Source: Paraburkholderia caffeinilytica
Lineage (GTDB): Bacteria > Pseudomonadota > Gammaproteobacteria > Burkholderiales > Burkholderiaceae
Reading direction: 5' to 3'
Length of the DNA: 64,000 nucleotides
Assembly: GCF_003368325.1 (NCBI RefSeq)
Contig: NZ_CP031466.1
Span: forward strand, 868,001-932,000
Below the pieces are notes generated by a model, which saw only the letters and a list, made by a program, of their open reading frames with translations, ran no database searches and had not been told where the DNA came from. Position 1 is the first letter of the stretch, and each line of letters begins with the position of its first letter. The position numbers and the translations under genes are program-made. This document shows positions 55,846 to 62,757 of the stretch, one piece after another.

Positions 55846-56607
55846 TCAAGCGGCATTTGTCACCTCGGCGTGCCCAGGCAAGCTATCCACGGCCAGCGGC
55901 CGAACGTGCCCGGTTTTCAGGTTGACGAACGCGCCGCACCAGCTGAGCCGACCGTGTCGGAAAAACTCCCACAGGATCCCGAGCGCCGGCGTCACGATCG
56001 CCTGGTTGATGAAAAGCTCCTGCCGCTCGAGCGCTTCGGCGAGGCCGCAACTGGGCGCATCGTCTTCCGGAACCGTTGTGTCGATCAGCTCGGGCAGCAC
56101 GTCGTATGGCCAGCGCAGTGGCGTGCTGCCTTCGCGCGCCGCGGTTGGCCTCGATCCGAAGATGACCTGCCCGTCGCTGGCGCGATTGCCTAGATCCATC
56201 ACATACGCCGCGGTCTTCCCGATTGTTGTTGCAAGCTTTGCTCGAGCAGCTGCGCTGTCGACGCACAGAATCGCGATGCCCGCGCCCAGATGCACGAGTT
56301 CGCTGGTACTCGCATGGATCGGGCGAGCATGCCAGTCGAGACCAAAGAACGCGTTGAGTCGGTGAACCAGCACGATGCTCTTGTGCATGCCGATGTCGGC
56401 TGGACTGAACATCTGACGGCCGATGTTCGCTTCGCTGACCGTATCGCCGTCGAACGCGGTGACGTGCAAGCCCGGATGCCCGAGGGCGGTCAGCGCATGA
56501 TTGAGTCGCGCGAGGCCTGTCAGCATTTGCGAGCCATTGCCACCGCAGCCGATCAGCGCGATGTTCACGCGCCGATCGAGAAAATGCGCGGGCGTGATGT
56601 GCGTCAT
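55846..56607 (-). CDS. PRTRC system ThiF family protein (E1-like)
   Basis: 253 residues, ThiF/MoeB/E1 Rossmann fold. The nucleotide loop is IALIGCGGNGSQML (G20-S26), followed by AFDGDTVSEANIGRQMF with Asp53, Asp55, Arg64 and Gln65, and DIGMHKS with Lys76, then CVDSAAAR with Asp117. All adenylation residues are present. DAPSCGLAEAL carries Cys187, a candidate thioester Cys. It should adenylate the C-terminus of a ubiquitin-like partner, probably protein C. The start overlaps the stop of protein A (ATGA). It is last of the cassette, ahead of xis-int. Confidence 0.88.
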   Translation of the reverse strand: MTHITPAHFLDRRVNIALIGCGGNGSQMLTGLARLNHALTALGHPGLHVTAFDGDTVSEANIGRQMFSPADIGMHKSIVLVHRLNAFFGLDWHARPIHASTSELVHLGAGIAILCVDSAAARAKLATTIGKTAAYVMDLGNRASDGQVIFGSRPTAAREGSTPLRWPYDVLPELIDTTVPEDDAPSCGLAEALERQELFINQAIVTPALGILWEFFRHGRLSWCGAFVNLKTGHVRPLAVDSLPGHAEVTNAA

Positions 56608-57395
56608 GCCGGCTCCGGAACCTTGAATACGGCGGACACCGGCACTTTCAGCGGAATGACCATGCCGAGCACGCAGAGACGGAACGCGACGCTCGGCGTT
56701 CCGCCATCCCCGAGGCCGCCAAGCACCGCCGAGATCTTCACTTCGCCGGCATCGTCTTTATCGTCCTTTGGGCTGAAGTACGCGGGCGCGGCGCCATGGC
56801 TATGGAGGTCGATCGCGAGCGATTCGTGCGGCTCCAGCACCGGTCGGTCGAACTTGATCTCGTCGGGCGACGTGGACGAAACATGAAGCGGCTTATAGGT
56901 GAGTGCCTGCTTTTCCTTATCCCACACCATCCACGCGGCATGCTCGTTCGGCAGGGCGCTTTGTGCTTCCTCCGCGAACGCCTGCACGAACGGCAGCGCG
57001 ACGCCGAGCCGACCAAACGCGAGTTCGATCTTCGGCGTGACCACGCCATATGGCGGGCGCGGGCCAGTCTCGCTGTGCTTCGCCAATTGCTGGATCACAT
57101 GGAGCCACGGCCGGCGCACCTCGACGAACACGCCCTCGGCGGTCATCAGGAAGCGGTGGCCGACGTCGAGCAGCGGAGCGAACTGTGCGTGCTTCGGCAC
57201 GGCGACCGTCGGGGCGCTATCGAACAGCGCGACGTCGAGCGGGAACGCCTCGTCGTCTTCTGCCGCGGCGATCGCACGCGGTTTGGCGCGCGCGATCTCG
57301 TCGGCGACGCCTTGCGAAAACCGGTCGAGTGCAGTTGCGATGTCGCGCAGGCCTGCCTGCGTTGCGTCTTGAAACAGGGTGAGTAGTTTTTCCAT
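56604..57395 (-). CDS. PRTRC system protein A (JAMM/JAB-motif protein)
   Basis: 263 residues. The C-terminal half carries a full JAMM metal motif: His198-x-His200, seven residues, Ser208, two residues, Asp211 (DLHSHGAAPAYFSPKDD), with Glu151 (LPNEHAAWMVW) as the likely catalytic acid on the preceding strand. JAMM proteins are zinc isopeptidases or proteases that process ubiquitin-like proteins. The N-terminal 130 residues are helical and family-specific. The gene overlaps ThiF by four bases and follows protein B by four. Assignment to PRTRC A rests on order and motif memory. Confidence 0.82.
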   Translation of the reverse strand: MEKLLTLFQDATQAGLRDIATALDRFSQGVADEIARAKPRAIAAAEDDEAFPLDVALFDSAPTVAVPKHAQFAPLLDVGHRFLMTAEGVFVEVRRPWLHVIQQLAKHSETGPRPPYGVVTPKIELAFGRLGVALPFVQAFAEEAQSALPNEHAAWMVWDKEKQALTYKPLHVSSTSPDEIKFDRPVLEPHESLAIDLHSHGAAPAYFSPKDDKDDAGEVKISAVLGGLGDGGTPSVAFRLCVLGMVIPLKVPVSAVFKVPEPA

Positions 57396-57399
57396 GGCG

Positions 57400-58113
57400 T
57401 CAGTCCAGAGTGGTGATGTTGTCGATCACGTCCGCGAGCGTTCGCTTCGTGTCGATCAGGCGGTCAAGGGGAAATTCGGCGCCGTCGAGCAGGTCGAGCC
57501 AAAGACGCTCAGCGCCGCCGCGTCTGTGGATAAGTCGTTCGTTATTGGGGTGGGTAAAGCGGCTGCGGAAAAATGCATCCTCGAACGGCTTGATGCTGGC
57601 CGTATTGACGGCGTCTGGAGTCGTGACATTGCCGACGCAGATCTCGCCGTTTTCCCAGACGTTGTAATAGGGCGCGGTGTACAGCTTCGTCGTCGGGCCC
57701 GGCCGCTCGTTGTCGCGCAGCGCGAAAATCGACCAGCTGTCACGGTTGACAATGAACACCAGCGGCGGATGTCTGGCGTCGCCGGCACGCTCGCCGATCT
57801 TGTCGGTCGACTTGAACCACACGCGGCGCGTGCAGGCGGGAATCCACCACGCCAGCATGTTCGGGGCGAAATAGACGACACGCTCGTGCACGAAACCGCG
57901 ATAGCTGGTTTTGCGGGCGGCGATCTCGGCTATCTCAGCCAACTGGTCAAGTGTGATCGGCACGCCGGGTAGCAACGTCGGAAGGCCGTTGACGACCCGG
58001 GCTGAGTGCTGCGTCGCGTAGACATACTGGGTGCCTTCCGAGCGGTAGAACAGCAGCGCGCTGTCGAGCTGCAGCTCCACGTCGTTGTCCTGGGCGATCA
58101 CGACGGACTTCAT
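57400..58113 (-). CDS. PRTRC system protein B (E2-like)
   Basis: 237 residues. The segment LYTAPYYNVWENGEICVGNV (about 145-162) matches the active-site neighbourhood of E2 conjugating enzymes (pattern N-x3-NG-x-ICLG), with Cys159 as the candidate catalytic residue. Upstream strands PPLVFIVNRDSWSIFALRD fit the E2 sheet. It may accept the activated ubiquitin-like protein from ThiF. Its start overlaps protein F by four bases. The family name is well known for this cassette; the E2 role is inferred from pattern. Confidence 0.8.
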   Translation of the reverse strand: MKSVVIAQDNDVELQLDSALLFYRSEGTQYVYATQHSARVVNGLPTLLPGVPITLDQLAEIAEIAARKTSYRGFVHERVVYFAPNMLAWWIPACTRRVWFKSTDKIGERAGDARHPPLVFIVNRDSWSIFALRDNERPGPTTKLYTAPYYNVWENGEICVGNVTTPDAVNTASIKPFEDAFFRSRFTHPNNERLIHRRGGAERLWLDLLDGAEFPLDRLIDTKRTLADVIDNITTLD

Positions 58114-59156
58114 GCGAACACCCGCACAAGTGTTTTTGCCTGGTATTCTTCGCGGCCAAGTATGCCGAGAAGGTGCTCGACAGCCTTGGCCAGAAGCGCA
58201 GTTGCTTCCATCTGCTTAAGCCATGTCGCGATGTCGCCGCCGACGATGGCAAGCGGTGTCGCGGATGCTGCGCTGAGAAACTCGCCGTCGGCTATGTATT
58301 GCAGGAAATCATCGACCACGCGGCCGACAACGTCGTCTTCGGTCCACCGCACGACGAGGGCAAGGTCAATGGCATCGAGACCGGCACCGCCGGTTCCGAC
58401 ATCCGCGAACGGCCCGTAGAAACGCGCAATGTTCCAGACGGTGTCCATCGCCGCGACCACCTCGGCAGCGAATTCATCGCGACCTGCGGCGCGTTTGACC
58501 TGGGCACGCGAAAGAACACGCTTCGGCGATGCCGCCCACTCTGGCATGCCGCGGAAGAACTTGTCTCGCGTGAAGAAATCGAACGTCTCAATCAGTTCTT
58601 CGCGGGACTGACAGTCGTGCAGGCTCATCGCTTCCTCTATCGCGACAGACTCGTCGGACTCGCCGTACCAGTAGGTGTATTGGGCGATGCCGAGGGCGTA
58701 AGCGGGCGTGCAGATGGTCGGCAGCATGCTGCATGCGTCATAGAGCGCGGCAAGTAACGTCTGGCCCAGCCCTTCGCGCAACTGTTCCAGCACAGTGATC
58801 GCACCGCCAACGCAAACTTGAGGGCACGAGATTGGGCCATTCGTGGTCTGCACCATTGCCCACAACTGATCAGTCCGTTTGAGCGAGTCGGGGAAATACC
58901 CATCGAGCGCCTGTTCGAGCTGGAGATTCCAGTCGAACAGGTGCATACCGTGGGTAATGCGATTCCAGCGGCGGGTGAGCGCGGTCGTCGCGAGTGCGAG
59001 TTCCGAGCGGGGCCGGCGCGCGACATCTTCGGCCTCGATCACGCCGGACTCGAGAAGCGACCTGGCGAGCGGGTATGTAAGCGACTCGCCCGAACTGATC
59101 GTGTACACGCCCGGAATATCGGTGAGGGAAGGCAGGGCAATCGGCGAGAAACTCAT
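58110..59156 (-). CDS. PRTRC system protein F
   Basis: 348 residues, mainly helical, no signal peptide or membrane segment. Typical stretches are THGMHLFDWNLQLEQALDGYF, ALGIAQYTYWYGESDES and DALDLALVVRWTEDD-like VVRWTEDDVVGRVVDDFLQY. No enzymatic motif is evident. In PRTRC cassettes F accompanies B, C and ThiF and may be a target-recognition or scaffold subunit (inference). It overlaps protein C by four bases and protein B by four, so the set is strictly co-translated. Confidence 0.75.
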   Translation of the reverse strand: MSFSPIALPSLTDIPGVYTISSGESLTYPLARSLLESGVIEAEDVARRPRSELALATTALTRRWNRITHGMHLFDWNLQLEQALDGYFPDSLKRTDQLWAMVQTTNGPISCPQVCVGGAITVLEQLREGLGQTLLAALYDACSMLPTICTPAYALGIAQYTYWYGESDESVAIEEAMSLHDCQSREELIETFDFFTRDKFFRGMPEWAASPKRVLSRAQVKRAAGRDEFAAEVVAAMDTVWNIARFYGPFADVGTGGAGLDAIDLALVVRWTEDDVVGRVVDDFLQYIADGEFLSAASATPLAIVGGDIATWLKQMEATALLAKAVEHLLGILGREEYQAKTLVRVFA

Positions 59157-59542
59157 GGCAGCACCGGCATACTGGAAACGGGCAGTTGCAGACGCACGCC
59201 GGCGACGCGCCGCGACGCGAGGGCATGCAGGCGGCGTGCGAGCTGGTCCTCAGCGGCCCGCGCCTCGATCCGGTGCTCACCGGATGGTGTCAGCGGGCCG
59301 CGCTCGAGCTCGGCGCGCAACTGCTCGAGCGTCATGGCGCCGCCCTTTGTGCCGACAGCGCGGCGGAACGTGTAGATGTTCTTGTTGCCGACGACTTCCG
59401 GCCCCTCGATCTCGGCGTTGACGATCTCCGGATAGGTATTGCCATAGAAGTCGCGCACCTGATGAAGCGAGAAGGTCGGCGACGGATCCGTGAGCTTGGC
59501 GCCGTTGTAGCGGAATTCGCGAGCGAGCGTTTCGGTTTTCAT
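59153..59542 (-). CDS. PRTRC system protein C (ubiquitin-like), with long C-terminal tail
   Basis: 129 residues from the ATG at 59542. The first 66 residues are the PRTRC C domain: FRYNGAKLTDPSPTFSLHQV, DFYGNTYPEIVNAEIEGPEV and YTFRRAVGTKG, a small beta-grasp-type protein. A Gly-Gly pair at 67-68 follows directly. Family members I recall are about 65-75 residues, but here about 60 more residues follow (AMTLEQLRAELERGPLTPSG...). It is the likely ubiquitin-like modifier of the cassette, and the tail may need removal. Seen: the GG and tail. Inferred: the modifier role. Confidence 0.8.
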   Translation of the reverse strand: MKTETLAREFRYNGAKLTDPSPTFSLHQVRDFYGNTYPEIVNAEIEGPEVVGNKNIYTFRRAVGTKGGAMTLEQLRAELERGPLTPSGEHRIEARAAEDQLARRLHALASRRVAGVRLQLPVSSMPVLP

Positions 59543-59552
59543 CGGTCGCTCC

Positions 59553-60083
59553 TTAAAGCAGGTCGACGCCGTCATCCCCGGCGGCGGACTGCGCGTTGCT
59601 GGAATCCTGCTCCGCAGTTACTGCAGGTATTTCGGAAGTGGCGGTCTCGGCGGCTGGTTCGATGCCGGGAATTTGCGTTTGGCGTGGGTCGGTCGGGGGC
59701 GTATCGCCAGCACCGTCACCGTTGTCGTTCTCTGTCGGCGCCGGCTGTTCTGCGGCACGCTTGCGGCCACCTTTGCCTCTCGACGTCGGCGCGGACTGTC
59801 CTTTCGTTCCTGCATCGACAGTACCGTTCGCGGTGCTCGCGGCGCGCGCCTGGTCGAGCACCGACAGTGTGCTGGGCTCGTAGATCGAAACCGCTTCAGC
59901 GAAATCGCGATCGAGTTCGTCAGGCGTCGCGAGGATGGACAGCGGGTAGAGCGGTTTTTCGCCCTTCGTGTCGTCATTGGCGCGTGGTGTGACGTTCACG
60001 CGCAACTGGTCACCTTCGGCGGTGATAAGTAGCGTGAGGGTCGTGCGTTTCGCGAGTGGGTACAGCGATGCAAACAGGGACAT
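59553..60083 (-). CDS. PRTRC system protein E
   Basis: 176 residues. The N-terminal 85 residues form a compact domain (SLFASLYPLAKRTTLTLLIT, PLYPLSILATPDELDRDFAEAVSIYE), followed by a long disordered Ala/Pro/Thr/Asp-rich tail (about 90-176) ending DGVDLL. No catalytic motif. It is first of the visible PRTRC genes, ten bases before protein C. The usual ParB-like partner and protein D are not in this window. They may lie past the right edge. Confidence 0.78.
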   Translation of the reverse strand: MSLFASLYPLAKRTTLTLLITAEGDQLRVNVTPRANDDTKGEKPLYPLSILATPDELDRDFAEAVSIYEPSTLSVLDQARAASTANGTVDAGTKGQSAPTSRGKGGRKRAAEQPAPTENDNGDGAGDTPPTDPRQTQIPGIEPAAETATSEIPAVTAEQDSSNAQSAAGDDGVDLL

Positions 60084-60107
60084 TGCGCTTCTCCGTTCAA
60101 GGTGGGG

Positions 60108-60341
60108 TTAGTGCTGCTTTGCGCGCCACTCGGCGAACGGGCGGCGCAAGAGGTTGTGAAAGCGCTCTGCCGCAGCTTTGTCGGTGGCCAGCGCCCGGCG
60201 GCTGTCGATCTGACAGACGGTGCGGATAACTTCCGCGGCTTCGTCGGCGGTCAGTTGCTCGACCTGTGCCTCGGACGACAGCCACTCGCGAAATTTGGGA
60301 TCGCGCGGCAGCATGCCGGCGAGTTGCGATATGTTTGCCAT
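60108..60341 (-). CDS. Small hypothetical phage protein
   Basis: 77 residues, helical and charged (PRDPKFREWLSSEAQ, LTADEAAEVIRTVCQIDSRRAL, FHNLLRRPFAEWRAKQ). The pattern with a conserved R-x-L and W near the C-terminus resembles small proteins common in phage early regions of Burkholderia. It lies 24 bases ahead of the PRTRC genes in the same direction, so it is in the same transcript. Function unknown. Confidence 0.6.
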   Translation of the reverse strand: MANISQLAGMLPRDPKFREWLSSEAQVEQLTADEAAEVIRTVCQIDSRRALATDKAAAERFHNLLRRPFAEWRAKQH

Positions 60342-60350
60342 GGTTGCTTG

Positions 60351-60569
60351 TCAGGCCGCGAGGCCGTCGTAATTGCGGTCGGCGAAGTCTGTGTCGCCTG
60401 GGAAACGGCCACTGCCGTCGCTGCGATACCCGCGGAAAATAGAGCCTTGGCGATGCGGAAGCCAGTAGCCTTCGCAGTCGCACCGCGGTAACCGGGCGAA
60501 ATGGTCGGGGTGTTTGCGCAGGCAGCGGCGAGTCGCGCACTGGCGGCAGCGAACGTGGTATCGAGTCAT
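60351..60569 (-). CDS. Small Cys-rich protein, zinc-ribbon-like
   Basis: 72 residues with RYHVRCRQCATRRCLRKHPDHFARLPRCDCEGY: two Cys-x2-Cys-type pairs (CRQC and CDC) plus His, which could bind zinc. The rest is polar. Part of the leftward early operon, two bases after the next gene upstream. Function unknown. Confidence 0.6.
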   Translation of the reverse strand: MTRYHVRCRQCATRRCLRKHPDHFARLPRCDCEGYWLPHRQGSIFRGYRSDGSGRFPGDTDFADRNYDGLAA

Positions 60570-60571
60570 AG

Positions 60572-60778
60572 TCAGTCGTCGAAATCGCCGCTGGCGCGAC
60601 GCTTCACGTCGCCTCGTTCACGAAGGCGCCGCTGTTCGCGGAGTTCGCGTGCGCGCGCTGACGATTCGAGCGTCTGGCGAACCTCGGGTTTCTGAATCGC
60701 TGAGTCGAAGTTGCCGACCATATGCAGCAGTTGCCACTCGACACGTAGTAGATGGCGCGGCAGCGGACTCCTGTCCAT
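60572..60778 (-). CDS. Small hypothetical protein
   Basis: 68 residues. RHLLRVEWQLLHMVGNFDSAIQ is a likely helix, followed by a very charged tail (SARARELREQRRLRERGDVKRR). Packed between its neighbours in the leftward operon. No recognised family. Confidence 0.5.
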   Translation of the reverse strand: MDRSPLPRHLLRVEWQLLHMVGNFDSAIQKPEVRQTLESSARARELREQRRLRERGDVKRRASGDFDD

Positions 60779-60786
60779 TGCTCGCC

Positions 60787-60936
60787 TCAGATATGGTGAG
60801 CTGATAGGGGCCGCGCGGCTGATGCGATGTCGCTATCAGGATTGATGGCCGCCAGCGCGAAACTCGCGAGGGCCGCGATGATCCAGATCGCCCAGATCGG
60901 CAGGATTCTCTGATTGTTCGAGTGAAGACGTGCCAT
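60787..60936 (-). CDS. 49-residue single-helix membrane protein
   Basis: ATG at 60934-60936, stop at 60787-60789. Sequence begins MARLHSNNQRILP, then one hydrophobic helix (IWAIWIIAALASFALAAI) and a short polar tail. It sits tightly between two small genes of the leftward operon (3 bases and 8 bases apart), which supports it as a real gene. Function unknown; small membrane proteins are common in phage early regions. Confidence 0.55.
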   Translation of the reverse strand: MARLHSNNQRILPIWAIWIIAALASFALAAINPDSDIASAARPLSAHHI

Positions 60937-60939
60937 GGT

Positions 60940-61101
60940 TTAGCCCTGCACGCGAACGACATCAGTCACGGCAACACAGCCGGTGACGTGCATGGCTTGT
61001 TGAGCGGCGCTGACTGCGTCAGCGGCTTGGACCTGGATGTACGAACGGAGCGCACTCGGTTCTTCGCCCTTCATCAGGTAATAGCAGCGGTAACTTTTCA
61101 T
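60940..61101 (-). CDS. Small hypothetical protein, first gene of the leftward operon
   Basis: 53 residues from the ATG at 61101 (MKSYRCYYLMKGEEPSALRS). A strand-helix pattern with QVQAADAVSAAQQAMHVTGCVAVTDVVRV, resembling small phage proteins that take part in early control. It is the first gene after the leftward promoter at 61129-61158. An upstream in-frame reading to 61140 passes through that promoter and was not used. Confidence 0.6.
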   Translation of the reverse strand: MKSYRCYYLMKGEEPSALRSYIQVQAADAVSAAQQAMHVTGCVAVTDVVRVQG

Positions 61102-61128
61102 CACGCATCTCCATGGGAAACGTGACGA

Positions 61129-61158
61129 AGGATAGAACACTAAACCTCAGTCGGTCAA
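61129..61158 (-). promoter_or_regulatory. Leftward early promoter with repressor sites
   Basis: On the minus strand TTGACC (61158-61153), an 18-base spacer and TATCCT (61134-61129). The spacer holds GGTTTAGTG, the same half-site as in the rightward promoter, and another TAAACT lies at 61165. It drives the small genes, the PRTRC cassette, xis and int unless internal promoters exist. Confidence 0.65.
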
Positions 61159-61187
61159 GAAAACTAAACTGTTTGGTGCGCTGGACG

Positions 61188-61212
61188 AAAAAAAACCCGC
61201 GAGATGCGGGTT
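61188..61212 (-). terminator. Intrinsic terminator of the repressor gene
   Basis: Minus strand: AACCCGC, a five-base loop, GCGGGTT, then a run of T (complement of the A-run at 61188-61193). It lies 20 bases after the repressor stop and shields the leftward promoter from readthrough. Confidence 0.85.
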
Positions 61213-61231
61213 CTGGATATGTACGGGACCT

Positions 61232-61900
61232 TTACGAAGGTCGCCAGGATGACTTTTTCACAATCGCCCCGACGTAATGCATCTTGCTGATGCTCTCTTT
61301 CGGAAGGGCGATCGTTGCATGTGCTTCGTTTGTCGAAAGCAGGTGTATGCGACCTGCCCGTGAATAGGCCAATTCCTTGATCATCACCCGGCCATCGGTT
61401 GCTTTCACAAGAACCTCATCGCCAGGTTCGACAACCCTGTTCGGCTCGATGATTACGTATTCGCCGTCTTTAATGCGCGGCCGCATCGAGTCCCCGGTGC
61501 ACTTCAGCGCGTATGCATCTGGGTCTGACGACGGGAAGTCAACAAAACCGTCGCCTTGTCCGACTGGATATTCGATGTCGGCCCAGTATCCGTTGTCTCC
61601 TAGCTGCGCCATGCCTAGGACCGGGATGGCGCGACTAGGGGCAACCGGTAACGGATTCCATTCAATTTCATTGTGCTCTATCCCCGGAGTTCTCTTGTTT
61701 CCTTTGCCCATGACGATCCACACCGGGTTGTAGCCGAGCGCGTTTTGGATGCCGACAGCGTACTCGAGCTTGATGGACTTGATTTGACCGGATAGCCACT
61801 GGCTTACGGTGCCCTTTGAGACACCTGCGTGATGGCCGAGCGTGACGCTGTCTACGCCGGTTTCGTCGAGGATGGTTTGGATGCGTTCACTGAGCGTCAT
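61232..61900 (-). CDS. CI-like phage repressor, XRE HTH plus S24 peptidase
   Basis: 222 residues. HTH at about 5-60 (TLGHHAGVSKGTVSQWLSGQIKS), then a linker and an S24/LexA-type domain. The catalytic Ser is in GDSMRPRI (near residue 137) and the Lys is probably in VMIKELAYS (near 174). Such repressors hold lysogeny and self-cleave on RecA activation. The usual Ala-Gly cleavage pair is not obvious in AIPVLGMAQLGDNG, where a related site must lie. It is divergent from the Cro-like gene over a 73-base operator region. Confidence 0.9.
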   Translation of the reverse strand: MTLSERIQTILDETGVDSVTLGHHAGVSKGTVSQWLSGQIKSIKLEYAVGIQNALGYNPVWIVMGKGNKRTPGIEHNEIEWNPLPVAPSRAIPVLGMAQLGDNGYWADIEYPVGQGDGFVDFPSSDPDAYALKCTGDSMRPRIKDGEYVIIEPNRVVEPGDEVLVKATDGRVMIKELAYSRAGRIHLLSTNEAHATIALPKESISKMHYVGAIVKKSSWRPS

Positions 61901-61973
61901 GGTTTAAGAATCTAAACCAAATGTGGTTTAGAAAGCTTGTCACGGTTTAGTTTAGCGTTCTATACTGCGGTCC
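61901..61973 (+). promoter_or_regulatory. Repressor operators and rightward early promoter
   Basis: A palindrome TCTAAACCA-AATG-TGGTTTAGA spans 61911-61932, with further GGTTTA half-sites at 61901 and 61944. On the plus strand TTGTCA (61937-61942), an 18-base spacer holding GGTTTAGTTTAG, and TATACT (61961-61966) form a near-consensus promoter for the Cro-like gene. The repressor's own promoter must overlap on the other strand. Confidence 0.75.
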
Positions 61974-62171
61974 ATGAATGCGACCAAAGTTATCGAAGCG
62001 ATGGGTGGCCGGCGCCGGGTTATGGACATAACCGGCCTAAGCAAAGGCCGCATTTCGCAGTGGACAAGCAGTAATCACATCCCGGATTCCTGGATGGTGG
62101 CGTTCCGTGCGCTCGATCCGGAAGCGGTTCGCAAAGCCGAGGGCGGAGAGGCTCCAACACCGCAGCCATGA
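61974..62171 (+). CDS. Cro/YdaS-like small DNA-binding protein
   Basis: 65 residues. MNATKVIEAMGGRRRVMDITGLSKGRISQWTSSNHIPDSW is a Cro-type HTH with GRISQW in the recognition helix, and a short Pro-rich tail. Placed opposite the CI-like gene, it should be the lytic-switch partner binding the same operators. Confidence 0.8.
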   Translation: MNATKVIEAMGGRRRVMDITGLSKGRISQWTSSNHIPDSWMVAFRALDPEAVRKAEGGEAPTPQP

Positions 62172-62439
62172 ACTTTCGAAACGCGCGCTCAGCATGTCGT
62201 TGCTGCGAGCCTTGGCTGATAACGAGTTTTGTCTTGCGGTGGAAACGTTGGCTACCTGGTGTGCGATTGATGACAGGTCTACGCATGAAGCGTCTCCGCA
62301 CCAAAGAAACGGGCGGTAACCCGGCTTGCGGATATTGATAGCGACCCGGGCTCTTGCCTATCGATCGTTTGCCATAGGACCGACTTCCAGCCGGACGACG
62401 CCGGAGTCGCGTTGTCCGGCCGGTTCCCTCTTTCGGCGG
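62172..62439. other. Short stretch with unresolved small frames
   Basis: 268 bases. Two overlapping plus-strand frames exist: one starting ATGA-overlapped with the Cro stop (62168-62338, 56 residues, Cys- and Trp-rich) and one from 62194 to 62319 (MSLLRALADNEFCLAVETLATW). Neither has a good ribosome site, so I cannot choose one. Confidence 0.35.
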
Positions 62440-62622
62440 CTAGTCCTGTACTGGATTTTTCAGGAGCCAGTCCGAGTACGTTTCGATGAACTTGATGCAG
62501 AAGTTTGCTGCGTCGTCGCCTCGGTTCTGAGGCCCGCCGTTGAATTGCATCAGGTTCGGTTGAGTTTCGAGAATTTTCAGCAGTAAACGACGTGCGGATG
62601 TGCGTGCGGCGGGCTTTTCCAT
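62440..62622 (-). CDS. Small hypothetical phage protein
   Basis: 60 residues from the ATG at 62622, with AAGGAAAAC upstream. Text such as ARRLLLKILETQPNLMQFNG and CIKFIETYSDWLLKNPVQD suggests a helical protein under selection. It is oriented against its neighbours, so it may be expressed from the prophage state. Function unknown. Confidence 0.55.
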   Translation of the reverse strand: MEKPAARTSARRLLLKILETQPNLMQFNGGPQNRGDDAANFCIKFIETYSDWLLKNPVQD

Positions 62623-62757
62623 TTGTTTTCCTTTTTTCGATCGTTGTTTGTTGATGCGCAACTATTTTCTCACAGCACCTTGAGTCTTCAAGTCGGTTCA
62701 TTTTTTCGTCCCGTTGTTGAGGGCCAATCGTAGAAAAAAGAACCTCGCGTAAACAGC

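Noticed and set aside
62107..62319. Plus-strand frame of 70 codons overlapping the Cro-like gene
   Set aside because: Its first third is an out-of-frame reading of the cro-like 3' end, and the later ATG at 62194 lacks a ribosome site.
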